From Tolypeutes matacus (lineage: Eukaryota; Chordata; Mammalia; Cingulata; Chlamyphoridae): DNA of 64,000 nucleotides. Shown here piece after piece: positions 48,001-60,700 of the stretch. Below the pieces are notes generated by a model. That model was not told the DNA's origin, made no database searches, and worked only from the letters and a program-made list of their open reading frames with translations. Each line of letters begins with the position of its first letter. The stretch's first letter is position 1. The stretch lies in contig JAKSZT010054308.1 in assembly GCA_026826555.1 (NCBI GenBank), forward strand, positions 2,776,045 to 2,840,044, written 5' to 3'. The position numbers and the translations under genes are program-made.

Positions 48001-51000
48001 GCTAAAGGCAGGCAAGGCCAGAACAGAAAGGGCCCTGAACTGAGGAGGGCTGCGGGACGATTGGGGCAGGCTGGAGGCAGGGACACCAGAATGGGTCAAA
48101 GGATAGGGAGCCAGGCTGAGGTGGGGTGTGGCAGGAAGGTGGGCTGTGATGGAGGGAGCAAGGGGAAAGGTGTGGCAGGACTCAGAGCCAGCTTGGAGAT
48201 GGAAGGAAGGATGCCCGGAGTCAAAAGCCACTTCCAGGTTTTCAACCCAGGTGAGGTCACTCATTGAAAGGACAGAGTTGGCCAGTGGGCGAGGCCAGGG
48301 CACAGCAGCAGTAGGTCTCTCCACAAGGGGGTGCTCACAGTCTTTCTTTACATTTATAGTTATTTCTATCTTAAAGACAAAGATGTGGATTTTTACAGGT
48401 CCCAGAACGGATAGCATTGGAATTTATGTTTCACAGTTTACATAGCTATTTCATGTACTTTTACGGTTCTAAACACATTGCCAACAACTAACATTTTTCC
48501 TTTGGGAGACTGAGGCATTATGTTGGGACTTTGGGAGCTCTGTGGAAGATAGTACACACGCACACACACACAAACACTGTTGTGCTCAGGTGTAGCCAGG
48601 GAGGGGCAGGGGTGTGTCAGGGGAAAGGGAGATGGTTTGGCATGAGTTTTGCTTGAGGTAACCTCTAGATGTTCTGCAGGCTCAGCTGAGAGTCTGAGAA
48701 GTAACTGGGGGAGATCTAGTGGATTAGGTGATCCCTGCAGCCCTGAGAGGTTCCCCATATTTGAGCCTTTGCTCCTGCTCTTTCCTCTGCTCAAGATTCA
48801 CCATGCAAGATCCATGCCTGGGAGGCCTTCCCCGACCTCACATGCATAGCCATGCACTTACATGACCACCCACCCCTCCCAGACAAGCTGGCACGCCCTG
48901 CTACCACCCACTAGCCTACTCACCTCTGTCCAGGGTAGCTCTATGTCTTCCACTGGGCAGTGAGCTGCTGGAGTGCCTACACAGTGCCTCGAACATAGAT
49001 GGTGCTCAATAAATGCTGGTTGGTCGGCTGAATCGCTGATTGACTGTGGAGGTTGGAAGAGAACCTGGAGGAGGAGATGGAGATTCCCCTCCATCCGTCC
49101 ACAGGTCCTTCTCCTACATGGACAGCTATAACAAAGACATTCGCTTTGACAACATCTACATCAGCACCTACTTCTCTCAGATCGATGCACGCAGGAAGAA
49201 GCTGGTGAGCGGGTGCAGCCCTGCCCAAGAGGGCCTTGCTGCCGGGCCCTGTGCGAGCCGCGGGCTCAGGAGGGCAGAGGGGAAAGGGGAGTGGTGCCGC
49301 TGGGGGGTTCTTCACTGTGTGGACATTTTTTTTCCCAGGGCAAACGGACTCTGCTGCCACTCCGCAAAGCCGAGGAGAGAACCGTCATCTTCCCCTGGAA
49401 GCCCAATGTCCAGGCCTCAGAAATGAAAAATGTGGTGAGGACGGCAGGGGGGCAGGGGCATAAGTCTGAGGGGTGGAGGGCAGAGGGTACCAGAGAGTGC
49501 CCCAGGCCAGGGCAGCCAGGGCTGCCGGGCACTGCCCCCCCTGCTCCTGGGCAGAGAGCGGAGCTCCTGGAGCTACTGCCGGTCGTGCTGCTGCTGCTGC
49601 TGCTGTGTGGCCTGGACTGGGCCCTCTACACCATCTTCGACACCATCCGCCACCACTCCTTCGTGCAGTATACCTTCCGCAGTGAGCCCGACCCCCACTC
49701 CCCGCTCCAGGCCCTCTTGTCCGGCTCAGCCCCAAGAGACCCCACCCCGGGAGAACTCCAGTCACTGCGCAGCCACCCCATCCCGGTTCTCCCTTTCTCT
49801 GGCTCAGCCCCTCCCTGACCTCCTCAGGGTGGAATCTCAGCCTAGACACCTGTCATTGGGGGCCTCAGTCCCCCTCCTCCTTTACACCTACAGCAGGGAG
49901 CGTTAGCATTCAGTGAGGCCGAGGAAAGTCCTGTGCAGCCTTGACCCCTCCCCACCCCCACCCCCATCCTGCCCCACCCCCTTGACTCCAACTCTTTCCT
50001 GGCGCCCTGCCCCCCTCCTGGCCCCAGGCAGTCATAAACTAGAGGTGAAGGTGGAGGGAGACTCCATGCTCGCCCGGCTGCTCCGGAAAACCATCGGGGC
50101 CCTGAACACCTCCTCAGAAACCGTGGTGGAAACAAACACTATGCGTGAGTGGTGCTCAAAGTCTGAAGCAGAGGGATTGAAGGCCTGAGGTCGGGGGTCA
50201 AACGATGCCAAAGGGAAGAGTTGGGGGACTGGGCCTTGGGTGTGGAGAGATGGGGGTCAGCGTGCTTGGGCTGGGGAACTCGGAGGGCTGGCAGGCTTGG
50301 AGCAGGGGGATGACAAGCTTGGGACAGAGGAGACTGATGGCTAGGGCCATGGAGCCGGAGGACAGAGGTCCCGGCCTTCTGGAGTAGTGCTGTCCCTCAG
50401 CCCTTTCTGCCAGGATGGAAATGTTCTAGATCTGCACCACATTGAGCAAACAGCCTCACGTGCCTCGTGGCTACTGTAATGAGAGGCTCTGGACGGTGAG
50501 GGGCAGGCAGAAGAGAACAGGGGACTCAAAGGCTTCCCCTGCACATCCCACTGGGACAGGGGGCCCAGCCCAGGGCCGCCCTGTCCCTCAGCTCTCCCCT
50601 GCCAAGACCCCTGACAGGCCTGCCCCCTGCCCCAGCCTGCCTGCCCCAGCCCGTGTCCCTGGATACCGGGGTCTATTTGAAGACTGCACTACCCATTGGC
50701 CTGCTAGTGTGCTTCTGCCTGACCCAGGCTTTCGGCTACCGGCTCCGGAGGGTCATTGCAGCCTTCTACTTCCCCAAGGTGTGCCCCTCCCCAGACCACT
50801 CAACTTCTGACACACACACACACACACACACACACACGCCAGCCCGCACCCAGCTCCCTACCAACCCCAGCCTTTGAGGGGTGCCTTCCCCCTTTGTATG
50901 GTCACTATCACTGATCCCACTCCCTGTCCTCAGCGAGAGAAGCAGCGGATCCTGTTCCTCTACAATGAGCTACTGAGGAAGAGAGCAGCCTTCACCAAAC

Positions 51001-53482
51001 TGAGGAGGGCTGCTATTGTGAGGCGGGCACAGCAGCAGAGGGCTCCAGTAAGTCCAGGCCTGTGCGCCTGCCAGCTCACAGCTGGGTCTCAGAACTGGGC
51101 AGAGAGGGGGCCTCTCCCTTCAGTCCACCCAGCACCCACCACTGGTCCCAGGCCTACTTGAGCTCAGTGAGTTCTGACATAATGCATGCTAAGGTCATCC
51201 AGCTCCTGGGGGGCAGGGCTGTGTCCATCTCTGTATCCCAGGATCCAGCCCAGCCTACTATCCTCAGTGGACCATCAGGAAGCAAGCAGAAAAGGGAGGT
51301 CGGATTTGACACGGACTGGTCAGAGGAAAGCAAGAAGGGCTCACTAGAAATAGGAGACCCAAGGCAAAGCCACAGGTGCTACTGATAGGTCTGCAGACTC
51401 CAGAGGCTTAGTGGGGTTCAGAGGAGGAGTAGGCAGGCAGGCTGGGGGCCAGGAAGGCCTGGTGAATGGGCACATGGTATACAGAAAGAGCATGGAGTCA
51501 GAAGATCTGGGTTCCAGTACAAACTCCAACTATTAGGCTGTGTAACCTTGGCCAAGCGCCTCATGGGGCCTCAGAATGGGGAGACTGGGTCAATCCGTAA
51601 GGCCTGCTCCCTAGAGGTGAGTGTAGAGGGGTATCAGGTGTGGGGCTGGCACCAGAGAGCATGGGTTTGAAACCTGGCTCCTCCACTCACCATGACAGCT
51701 GTGTGACCTTGAGCACTTACTTAACCTCTGTGCCTCGGCTCTTCCCTTCTGTGAAATGGATTACCTTCTCAATTTTTTTGTTGTGAAGATTAAACGCATC
51801 CACATACACAAAACACACGGTGCTGGCACGCAGCTAGTGTTGTGTCAGTTGTCACTGCATGGCCCTGTGTAAGTGACCAGCTCTCCAGGCATCAGTTCTC
51901 AGCTGCCAAAGAGATGATGCCAAAAACAATATCTACCATAAATGTTGTTTGAATTGGGTTGATTTTCTTACAGTTCTCAGTAAAGGGCCCAACATTGTGG
52001 CAGCCATTCTAATTGAATCCAGCCCTAACAAAGCTCCTAAAAGTGAGGGGCTATTGTTTGTTTGTTTGTTTTTGAGGTATTGGAGATTGAACCCGGGACC
52101 CCGTATGTGGGAAGCCGGCACTCAATCACTGAGCCACATGGGCTTCCCTGAGTTGTTGTTTCTTTTTTTTCCTTGTTCATTTTGCTTGTTGTTTGTTTTT
52201 GTTTTTTTCACAAGGCACTGAGAACTGAACCCAGGACCTCATGCAGGAGGCAGGCAGTCAATTGCTTGAGCCACATCTGCTCCCCAGGAGACTGTTTTGC
52301 TCACCTTTTTGTTCCAGTGCCTAAATCTCCAGAGACCCCATAGCATAGCACACAGTAGGGCTGAATGACTGCCTGATGAGAAAACAAACATGCTGCAACT
52401 CCCCCACCCAGGTCTGAGGTAAACTGGATGTTGATGGACAGATGGAATGTAGGCAACACTCATCCCAGGCTGAGGGAACAGAATGTGCAGAGACGCAGAG
52501 TCCAAAGGAAATGCCAAGGGCCAGAGTGGGTCTAGGAAGAAACTGGCACAGAAGAGGCAGTGTTCAGGGAGGGGTAAGGTGGAGCAGAGGCTAGAAAGGA
52601 CCAGATTATTAAGGTTCTGAAGGCCAAGCCCAGGAGTTCTGCCTTTGTCTGGCAGGCCATGGAACCCCTGGAGTTTCTTGAGCAAGAGAGTGACTTGATA
52701 AGGTGGCCTGAGGTTCTCAGAAGACTGCCCTGCAATTGTGTGGCGAGAGGTGGGGAGAACAGAATGATTCAGGCTTGCTGCTTGGAATCAGGGCACCTGG
52801 GTCCAGCCCAGATTTGACTCTCTTCTAGCTGTGTGCCTTTGAGAAAGTCTTTTAACATTTCTGAAGTTCACCTTTCTCATCTGTAAAATGGGGATACAAC
52901 AGTGATAGTTTTATCTGTCCTACTCACTTGTAGGTCTCACTGTGAGAACCAAATAAGGTGATTTATAGGAAAGTGTGAATGATAATTGTTGCAGTAACTG
53001 GCTGGGAGACAGTCTGTATCCTCCCAGTCTCCATCACATCAGAGGAGGAGAGGAGGGAGACCCTCTAGAACTCACCTCTATAGCACCCCGGGTCTCCAGG
53101 GGTCTTTTTCACCCACCCAACCTCCTCCAACATGCCGGCCACCATCAGGCCTTGGGGCTTCAGACAAGCAGCACTGTCCAGGCCCCCTCGCTCCCTACCT
53201 GGTTCTAAAGCCCTCCTCGCCTCCCCACAGCGCCACCACCTGGCGGCCTACCTGCAGCGCCGCTGCCTGGTCCTGCGCCGCTGGCTGCGCCGGCGCTGCG
53301 TGGTGTGCCGGGCACTGGAAACGCCTGAGGCCTACGTGTGCCCGACGCCGGGCTGCGAGGCCGTGTACTGCCGGTCGTGCTGGGACGACATGCGGCAGCG
53401 GTGCCCGGCCTGCACGCCCCGCGAGGAGCTTTCCTCCTCCGCCTTCAGCGACAGCAACGACGACGCGACCTACGGGGAGTGA
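39024..53482 (+). CDS. DCST1: DC-STAMP domain-containing protein 1, 16 coding exons
   Basis: DCST1 is the partner of DCST2 in sperm-egg fusion; a human study also links it to STAT2 ubiquitination. Exons: 39024-39084, 39429-39554, 39648-39722, 43880-44008, 44365-44504, 45193-45409, 45498-45641, 46260-46381, 46810-46967, 49105-49204, 49339-49434, 49555-49681, 50028-50144, 50636-50778, 50934-51047, 53231-53482. The total is 706 residues, the human length. Exons 3-5 read [25 protein letters not shown] and [10 protein letters not shown] as in human. Exon 12 has a leucine run in a membrane segment coded by six CTG codons. The last exon holds CVVC, CPTPGC, CRSC and CPAC, a RING-like finger, then an acidic-serine tail. 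Exon 1 ([14 protein letters not shown]) is the least certain: it aligns only loosely with human but has a GTGAGT donor and the right phase. Exon 5 and 7 donors (GTCAGG, GTCAGT) are weak. Confidence 0.95.
40599..40841 (-). mobile_element. tRNA-derived xenarthran-type SINE
   Basis: Full-length reverse copy: T run, TTATTTATTTAT, GTGTCTGCTTGTCTCCC, CCAGGAGGCCCCGGG and AGCCGCTTCCC. GTGTCCCTTTTT repeats at about 40587 and 40842 are its target duplication. It lies in DCST1 intron 3. Confidence 0.85.
43266..43462 (-). mobile_element. tRNA-derived xenarthran-type SINE, divergent
   Basis: Reverse copy with AAAGATTTATTTTTATT, repeated TCTGCTTGTTG/TCTGCTCGTTG body units and AACCCGGGACCTCCCA. The body differs from the other copies, suggesting another subfamily. 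It lies about 400 bases before DCST1 exon 4. Confidence 0.75.
43713..43735. repeat. (GGGA)n simple repeat
   Basis: Five to six GGGA units lie in DCST1 intron 3, about 150 bases before exon 4. Confidence 0.9.
46053..46136 (+). mobile_element. Short LINE-1-like 3' end insertion
   Basis: ATTGATTGTACACTTTAGATG and TATCAATAAAATTG followed by an A run resemble LINE-1 tails. Near-duplicates AAAAAATCATGGAC (46039-46052) and AAAAAATCCTGGAC (46137-46150) flank it. It ends about 110 bases before DCST1 exon 8. Confidence 0.5.
50811..50837. repeat. (CA)n microsatellite
   Basis: About thirteen CA units lie in the short intron between DCST1 exons 14 and 15. Confidence 0.95.
51620..51860 (+). repeat. MIR SINE
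   Basis: GGGTTTGAAACCTGGCTCC, AGCTGTGTGACCTTGAGCA and GTGAAATGG appear in forward MIR order in DCST1 intron 15. A second forward MIR lies at about 52770-52990. Confidence 0.7.
52051..52285 (-). mobile_element. Two reverse tRNA-SINE fragments, head to tail
   Basis: GAACCCGGGACCCC...GAGCCACATGGGCTTCCC (to about 52146) and GAACCCAGGACCTC...GAGCCACATCTGCTCCCC (to about 52285) are two reverse tRNA-like heads about 130 bases apart. Both lie in DCST1 intron 15. Confidence 0.7.
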
Positions 53483-53523
53483 AGGGCCGCCCTGCCCACT
53501 CTCGAGTCCGCTCCTTCGGGTTG

Positions 53524-53529
53524 AATAAA
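53524..53529 (+). terminator. DCST1: DCST1 polyadenylation signal AATAAA
   Basis: AATAAA lies about 40 bases past the DCST1 stop (context TTGAATAAAACG), giving a very short 3'UTR. Confidence 0.85.
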
Positions 53530-53929
53530 ACGCCTAGAACGCTTCTGGGGCCGCGCTTCCCGGGGGTGAGGGTGGGCGTGGGGGTGGGCAGTGGGGAGGA
53601 CTGGCCCTAGCGAAGCTGCGAGCGAGCTTGTGCCAACAACTGACGGGCAGGACATGGGAGACTGAAGATGGCGCTCCGCAGAGGTGGAAAATGAGGGGTG
53701 GTAGGAGGACTCTCAGAGCAAGGACATTCCATAGGGTATGGAACAGTGTCTGCTGGGGTCACACGAAGCGTGCATACGGGCTCTCGTGATGTGTTCACTA
53801 CCTGGCAGGAAGGAGGGGCCCTGCTTTGGGAAGATTATGGTTTACCATACCAGCCATCCAGGCTCTCCCGTCCGGGGAGGTCTTAACCTTTCACTTATGC
53901 CCAGGTCACGCAGGCGGCTATGTGCTGAG
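53530..53929. other. DCST1-ADAM15 intergenic gap
   Basis: This short gap runs between the DCST1 poly(A) signal and the ADAM15 CpG island. I see no gene, SINE or clear motif in it. Confidence 0.6.
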
Positions 53930-54720
53930 GACTTGGGGGGGCCTGCGTTCCCACAGGAGGGGTCCCAACCCGCGGTCAGGTGGAGGGGCCATGCCCCAGC
54001 CGGTGGCACGAGGCCCCAGCTGCGAGTCGCAGCTTCCGCCCAGCAGAGCTGCGGAAAGGGGCTGTGCCCAGCAGCGCAGGCGGAGTCCGGCCTCTTCGGG
54101 ACGCGGGGCGGGGGCGGGCCTGGCGCCGGCCTGGTGGGCGGGGCGGGGGCGGGGCGGGGGCGGGGCCTGAGCGCGGCGCAGCTCGGCCGGGTGCGCGGAG
54201 CTCACCCCTCCGCCCGGGCTGGTGCGGCGCGCGGCCCCGCACCTGCTTCCCTCCCCTCGCCCGGGGCACCGCGGCCATGCGGCTGGCGTTGCTCTGGGCC
54301 CTGGGTCTCCTGGGCGCCGGCAGCCCTCTGCCCTCCCGGCCGCTCCCAAATAAAGGTGAGTCCCGGCCGTGAATGGGCCGGGGGCCGTCTGGGCGGAGGC
54401 GCGGGGCGGTGGGAGGCTCTGGAGTCCCGGGCTGGGGTCGGCCGGAGCCCTTGGGAGAGCCCGGCCGCGCGCGGTGCGCCCGGGTCCGCTGTCCTGGGCC
54501 GCGGGGCCAGCGTCTTGGCGATGGCTGGAGAGGGAAGGAGGGAGGATGCTGGCGCTCCCCGCCGGGTCGGTCATCTGCGAGGTCCCGCGGACGCTTCCAG
54601 ACTCCAGGATCGGGCACCGAGGGGCCCGGCCGGCGCCCCTTCAGGATCGTGGGACAGGGTCGCTGCTCCCCAGGACTGACGTCTTCGCTGCTCTTGGGCC
54701 TAGCTGACCGTTCCACCCGG
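53930..54720 (+). promoter_or_regulatory. ADAM15: CpG island and GC-box promoter of ADAM15
   Basis: CpG-dense DNA surrounds the first ADAM15 exon. Four or so tandem GGGGCGGGG units occupy about 54134-54168, roughly 110 bases before the ATG. No TATA box is seen, as expected for a broadly expressed Sp1-type promoter. Confidence 0.75.
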
Positions 54721-57700
54721 TGCCAGGGCCCCGAGTGGACACGGCTCTTAGGGTTTGGCGAAGAGGGTTCTTCCCGCCCCTCATCCCAGGCCTGGGCAGC
54801 CAGGCACCCTCGCCTTGGTGCTGATGCCACCAGAAGCATGACTGAGAGGGAGGGGCCCCGGGAGGAGCCAGGAGAGAGGAGAATTGGCCAGGAAAGAGGC
54901 CGGGACACCAGCTCCTCCTTGGAACTTTCACTTCCCGCTGCTGTCTTGGGCCAGGGGCCGAGAGGGCAGGCGGGGGTGGAGTGTCCGGAGAGGAGAGAGG
55001 GCCGTGGGGAGGAGGGCGGGGAGGAAGCGGGGGCTGTGGGGAGCGGGTGTGCCTGACTGGCACGAGGGTGTTTAGGGAGGTGGGGTGTTTGCCCTGCTCA
55101 CCCAGGGATGGGCGTTCCCTGCATCTCCGATGTGAGGGAAGGGGAGGGTAAGCGGGTACTCCGCCACAGGCTTTGCCCAGTCCTGGGAAGGGGCGTTCCT
55201 GAGGGTGGGGGGTGGGTGGGAACAGGAGGAGGGTCCCTGTGAGAACCTGGGATTGGCCTGAGGGGGGACAGGGAGGGGCAACCGGCTGGGCAAACTGAAA
55301 TCCTTTCTCTGGGGGCTGACTGTGTGGATGGGTTGTGGGATGAAGGGGTAAATTGAAGAGCACCTTCCCACCCACAGTATTCTCCTGGAAGTCCCAGCAT
55401 GCAATGCAGGAGCCCTTCAGACAGAGAAGGGCCTTGAAATTAGATGTGCTGGGAGGTGGGTGGGTCAGAGAACACCAGCCACCCCCAGCCCTGGTGTTGA
55501 TTCTCTCCACACTCTCTTGGGGTGTTCTGGGGGTCCTGCAGGTGGCACTGAGGAGCAGCAGGTGAGGCCAGAGAGGGCCCTGGGTAGGCCCTGGGAGCCC
55601 CAGGTCCTTCAGGACAACCTCACACTCAGCCTAGCAGAGGTGCTTCAGGTGAGCCTCCTCTCCCCTCTAATAAATAGATGCACCTTCCCCAGCCCACCCC
55701 CAATCCTGATCAAGCGTCTCAAAGCCAAAGCTTGGCTGAGGAGCAGGGTGAGTGGACTCCACTGTAGCAGGTCCAGTCCAGGTCTGGCTCCCTCTCCCAC
55801 CACACTCAGCACCTGGCTTCACTCGTCCCCACCTCCCTTCTGCAGATATGTCTGTCTGCCTCAGCCCCATCCAACCCAGCCACCTCCACTGGGGAAATTC
55901 TAAGGCCACACTTGCTTTCTTCCTCTCAGGTTGGTTTTCTCAGTGGGGGGACTCAGCCCCCCCCTCCCACTCCCCATTCTAAAGCTGAGTCAGAGGAAGG
56001 GCTGGGGCCTGCACTGGGTCCTCCACGATGCTTCCTCTCTGGGCAGGAAGCCGAGAAGGGGTGGTTCAGATACCTTCCTTGACCTCCCCACACAAGCCCC
56101 CAGAACAATGCCCCAGGCCAGGCAGGGCTTCCTGGCCCCTCCCTCAGGATCCCCCCACCAGTGATCTAATTGTTGGTGCTCTCCTGAGAGCCATGAGGTT
56201 TCCCAGTTAGAGAAGGAGTTATGGGGAGGCCCAGGGAGGTGACATGCCCTCTGGTGCCCACAGACCAGTCTGCCTGAGGCCCTGCGGATCAAACTGGAGC
56301 TGGATGGTGAGAGTCATATACTGGAACTACAGAATAGGTAATGATGATGGTGCTGATAATAACTATATGGCTAACAACTTACGTAGCATTTACTAGGAGT
56401 CAGGTAACTCATTTAATCCTCATGACAACCCCATAGGATAGATACTGTTGTTATGTATTTTTATTGTCCTGAATTTGTAGACAAAGAAGACAAGGCACAG
56501 AAAGGTAAAATAACTTGCACAAGGTCACACAGCTAGCATGGCGAAAACCAGATCAGCTTGGAACCCAGATAGCCTGGTGGAGTCTCTGTGGCTCAAAACA
56601 CTGTACTCTGCTGCTTCTGGGGGAAGCGAAAATGCTGGGGGTTGCCTGGCATCCAGCCACTCCTCTACCATCTCCAGGCCTCTGGGCCGCTGACTGCACC
56701 TGGGAGGCGACTCTGACATTGCCCTCCTTTTTCTTTCTCCAGGGAGCTGGTCCCAGGCCGCCCAACCCTGGTGTGGTACCAGCCTGATGGCACCCGGGTA
56801 GTCAGTGAGGGACACACTCTGGTGAGTCAGGCCCCCTTGTGCCCTGTTCGTTGCCTGGGGAAAGGAGGGAGGGGCAACTAGATAGTGCTATCCCTGGAGG
56901 TTATGGAAGGGCATTGCACGTCTTCACCAACAGGCTAGACCCCTGGGTTCAAATCCTGGCCTATTCGAGTTGGCACTAATGTTTCCTCTGCTATAGGAAA
57001 ACTGCTGCTACCAAGGAGGAGTGCAGGGCCATGCAGACTCCTGGGTCTCTGTCTGTACCTGCTCTGGGCTCAGGTACAGTGAGTGGGTAGACTCCAAGAA
57101 GGTGGAGAGAGTGAGGGGGCACCAGGCAGGAAGCCGAAATGCTCTGACTTCCTGCATCTTTCCCTAGGGGCTTGGTGGTCCTGTCCCCAGAGAGAAGCTA
57201 CGCCTTGGAGCTGGAGCCCGGGGACCTTCAGGGTCCCCCCACTATCTCCCGGATCCAAGACCTCCTCCTGCCAGGCTACACCTGTACCCTGAATGGGGGT
57301 ACATCTGCACCCACTCAGGCTCCGCCAGAGGCCCCCCTGGGACAGCACCACATTCGCCGAGTGAGGATGAATGCCAGGAGAGCTGGGCTCTGGGTGGAAC
57401 ACAGACCCTGGACCCTCAGAGCTATTGGTTAACAGTAACAACAGCTCCCACTAATGGAGCAGTTTCCATGTGCCAGGCACTTTGTGAGCATTGTCTCATT
57501 TACTCTTCCCAACAATCCTAGGAGGTAGGTGCTATCAATAGCTGCATTTTAAAATGAAGAAACCATCTCAGAGAGTTTAAGTAACTTGCCCAAGGCCACA
57601 CAGCTAATAAACAGTACATCTAGGATTCAGACAGAGGTATTTGACTTAAACTCCTCATCTGCCTTATGATCCATCCCGTTTGCAGAGAGCACACACGTGG

Positions 57701-60700
57701 GTATAGAAAATACACAGTTACAAATCACAAAGCAAAAAAACTCAATTTCCTACTTTGTAAAATGGAGATAACAATTACTTACCTTATAGGGTTGCTCTGA
57801 AAATTAAATGAATCAATGCATATGTAAAGTGCTTTAGAACTGTGCCTGGCATATAGTAAGTATTCAATAGTATTGGTGATTTCTTTCCTTTCCTTTCCTT
57901 TTCTTCTTTTTTTTTAATTTGGAAAAAGCACTGAGTTTGAAGCCAGAAAATCAGGGCTCTACTCCCAGCTTCATAACCTGCTGTTGCTCCACCTAGGGCA
58001 AGTCCTTGGCTCCTCTGACTCTCAGTGGTTCATCTGTACAATGGGCTCCTCGTCTTCCTCTGTTTGACCACACAGGGTGGGAGTGGCCCCAGTTCAGTCA
58101 CCACTTCGTGGCTGCTGGCAGTGAGCAGCAGGGTGTGCCTGATGCTCCCCATCTTCTCCTTGTCCACAGTGGAGGCGGGACGTGGTGACCGAGACCAAGA
58201 CTGTTGAGCTGGTGATTGTGGCTGATCATTCAGAGGTGAGCCTGCTGCCCCCTGCGTGTCCTCCCCTGCCCACTCAGCTGCCTTTCACAGTGACCACTCT
58301 TGGCTCACAGGTCCAGAGGTACCCGGACTTCCAGCACCTACTGAACCGCACACTGGAAGTGGCCGTCCTTCTGGACACAGTGAGTGCAAGACTGGGCAGC
58401 ATGCCCGTGGGCCTCTGGCCAAGGGAACCCCTCCACTGAGCCCCAGCTCTTTTTCAGTTCTTCCGGCCCCTGAATGTACGTGTGGCACTAGTGGGCCTGG
58501 AGGCCTGGACCCAGCACGACCAGGTGGAGATAAGCCCAGACCCAGGCATCACGCTAGACAACTTCCTCCGCTGGCGCCGAGCAGAGCTGCTGCCTCGGTT
58601 ACCCCATGACAGTGCCCAACTGGTGACGTAAGGCCCCCGGCTTAGCTGGTGGGAACTCACTCTGCCCTGCCCTGGCCAATTGCATGCTCCTTCAACTCCC
58701 TCCCTGAAGCCCAAACGCTCTGGCTACCTTGGTTTTGGCTCAGACCTTTGACCCCTTGCTCCCACAGTGCTACTTCATTCTCCGGGCCAATGGTGGGCAT
58801 GGCCATTCAGAACTCCATCTGCTCTCCAGACTTCTCAGGAGGTGTGAACATGGTGAGATATTTCCAGGTCTCCTCCCATTCCCAATTGAGTTCATCCCAA
58901 CTTTGGTGTCATTCATTCACTGAAACCCTACTACAAAGTTACCCAGCCCCAAAGCTGTGGGTATAGCATGTGGGGGTACATGACGTGGTCTCTTCTGTCA
59001 GGGAACCCCCTCACTTTTGGCCAGATCATCGTAGTGTGCACAGCCTTCACCTATGCGGACTTCCTCTTTCTTGGGACAGGGAAGAGGGAGCAGCTGAGGC
59101 CCAAAGAACAGAGGTGGTCTCCCAGGGCCACACAGTGAGGGAGGGGAAGCCTGACACCCAGGCCTGGGCTCTCCTCCTCCTTTAGAAGCAAATAAGGTAG
59201 AAGGCAGTGCCCACTGAGTGCACAAGACGTCAGAGAACAGGAGCAGTCTGGATGGGCTGGGCTGGGCATATACGGTAGAGGCAGGCTGGGGCTGGACCTG
59301 GGGTATCCCCTCCCCAATGGCAGGACCACACCACGGGCATTCTGGGAGTTGCCTCCTCAATAGCCCATGAGTTGGGCCACAGCTTGGGCCTGGACCATGA
59401 CCCACCTGGGAGCAGCTGCCCTTGTCCAGGTCCAGCCCCAGCCAAGAGCTGCATCATGGAGGCCTCCACAAAGTGAGTAAGCCCAGCATGGAAGAAGGGG
59501 AGGGAGCGGGGAGAACGCCTTAGCTCCAACCAACCTTGCCACCCTCTCCAGCTTCCTGCCAGGCCTGAACTTCAGCAACTGCAGCCGACAGGCCCTGGAG
59601 AAAGCCCTCCTGGATGGGATGGGAAGCTGTCTCTTTGAACGGCTGCCCAGCCTGCCCTCCAAGGCCACTTTCTGCGGAAATATGTTTGTGGAGCCGGGCG
59701 AGCAGTGTGACTGTGGCTTCCCGGATGTGAGCCCCCACCCCCACCCAAAACCTTGCCCTACTCACTTCTGTGAGCCCCTCACCATGGCTCATTAGCCCTT
59801 CTCCTGGCCTCCTGAGCCCTTCTCTAGTTCCTGAAGGGAACTCCTGCCCCTCTCCCAACCTCCCTGTCTGCAGGGACAGCACATGGATTGTTAGGTTCTA
59901 GCTCTCACTTGCTGGGTGGTTTGGGGTACCCCTTCTCGGTTCATTTCGTCTGGGAGGAGGGTCAGGAGGTAGGCTCCCGGGCCAGCCAGCACTCAGGCTC
60001 TGCTCCTGTGCCCTTGCCCACAGGACTGCAGTGATCCCTGCTGTGATTCTTCCACCTGCCAGCTGAGGCCAGGGGCTCAGTGTGCGTCTGATGGACCCTG
60101 TTGTCAAAATTGCCAGGTAGGCACAGACTGCATTGGCCACCTGGAGCTTGTCTGCCAGGGACGAGTGTGGGGAAGGGTCATTCTGACCCCCAGGGCCTGG
60201 GTGGACTTTCCCAGCACCCACACTGATGTACACCCACCCTCCACAGCTGCGCCCAGCTGGCTGGCAGTGCCGCCCTACCAGAGGTGACTGTGACTTGCCC
60301 GAGTTCTGCCCGGGAGACAGCGCCCAGTGCCCCCCTGACGTCAGCCTGGGGGACGGCGAGCCCTGTGCTGGAGGACAGGCCGTGTGCATGCAAGGCCATT
60401 GTGCCTCTTATACTAAGCAGTGCCAGGCACTTTGGGGACCCGGGGCCCAGCCCACTGCACCCCTTTGCCTCCATACTGCCAACACTCGGGGGGACGCCTT
60501 TGGGAACTGTGGGCGCAGCCCCAGTGGCAGCTATGTGCCCTGCACTCCTAGGTAAGTGAGGAAACCTGGCTCTTCCTCTGGGTTTGTGGTAGCCTTGGCT
60601 CTGCTACCACTGACCCTGTGCCCCTCTCCCAGAGATGCCATTTGCGGGCAGCTCCAGTGCCAAGGCGGAAGGGCCCAGCCTCTGCTGGGCTTAGCCCAGG

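Noticed and set aside
53976..54908. 310-residue minus-strand frame over the ADAM15 promoter and exon 1
   Set aside because: It overlaps the real ADAM15 first exon, is low-complexity and has no recognisable domain.
54641..55510. 289-residue minus-strand frame in ADAM15 intron 1
   Set aside because: Proline-rich chance frame in GC-rich intron, with no family match.
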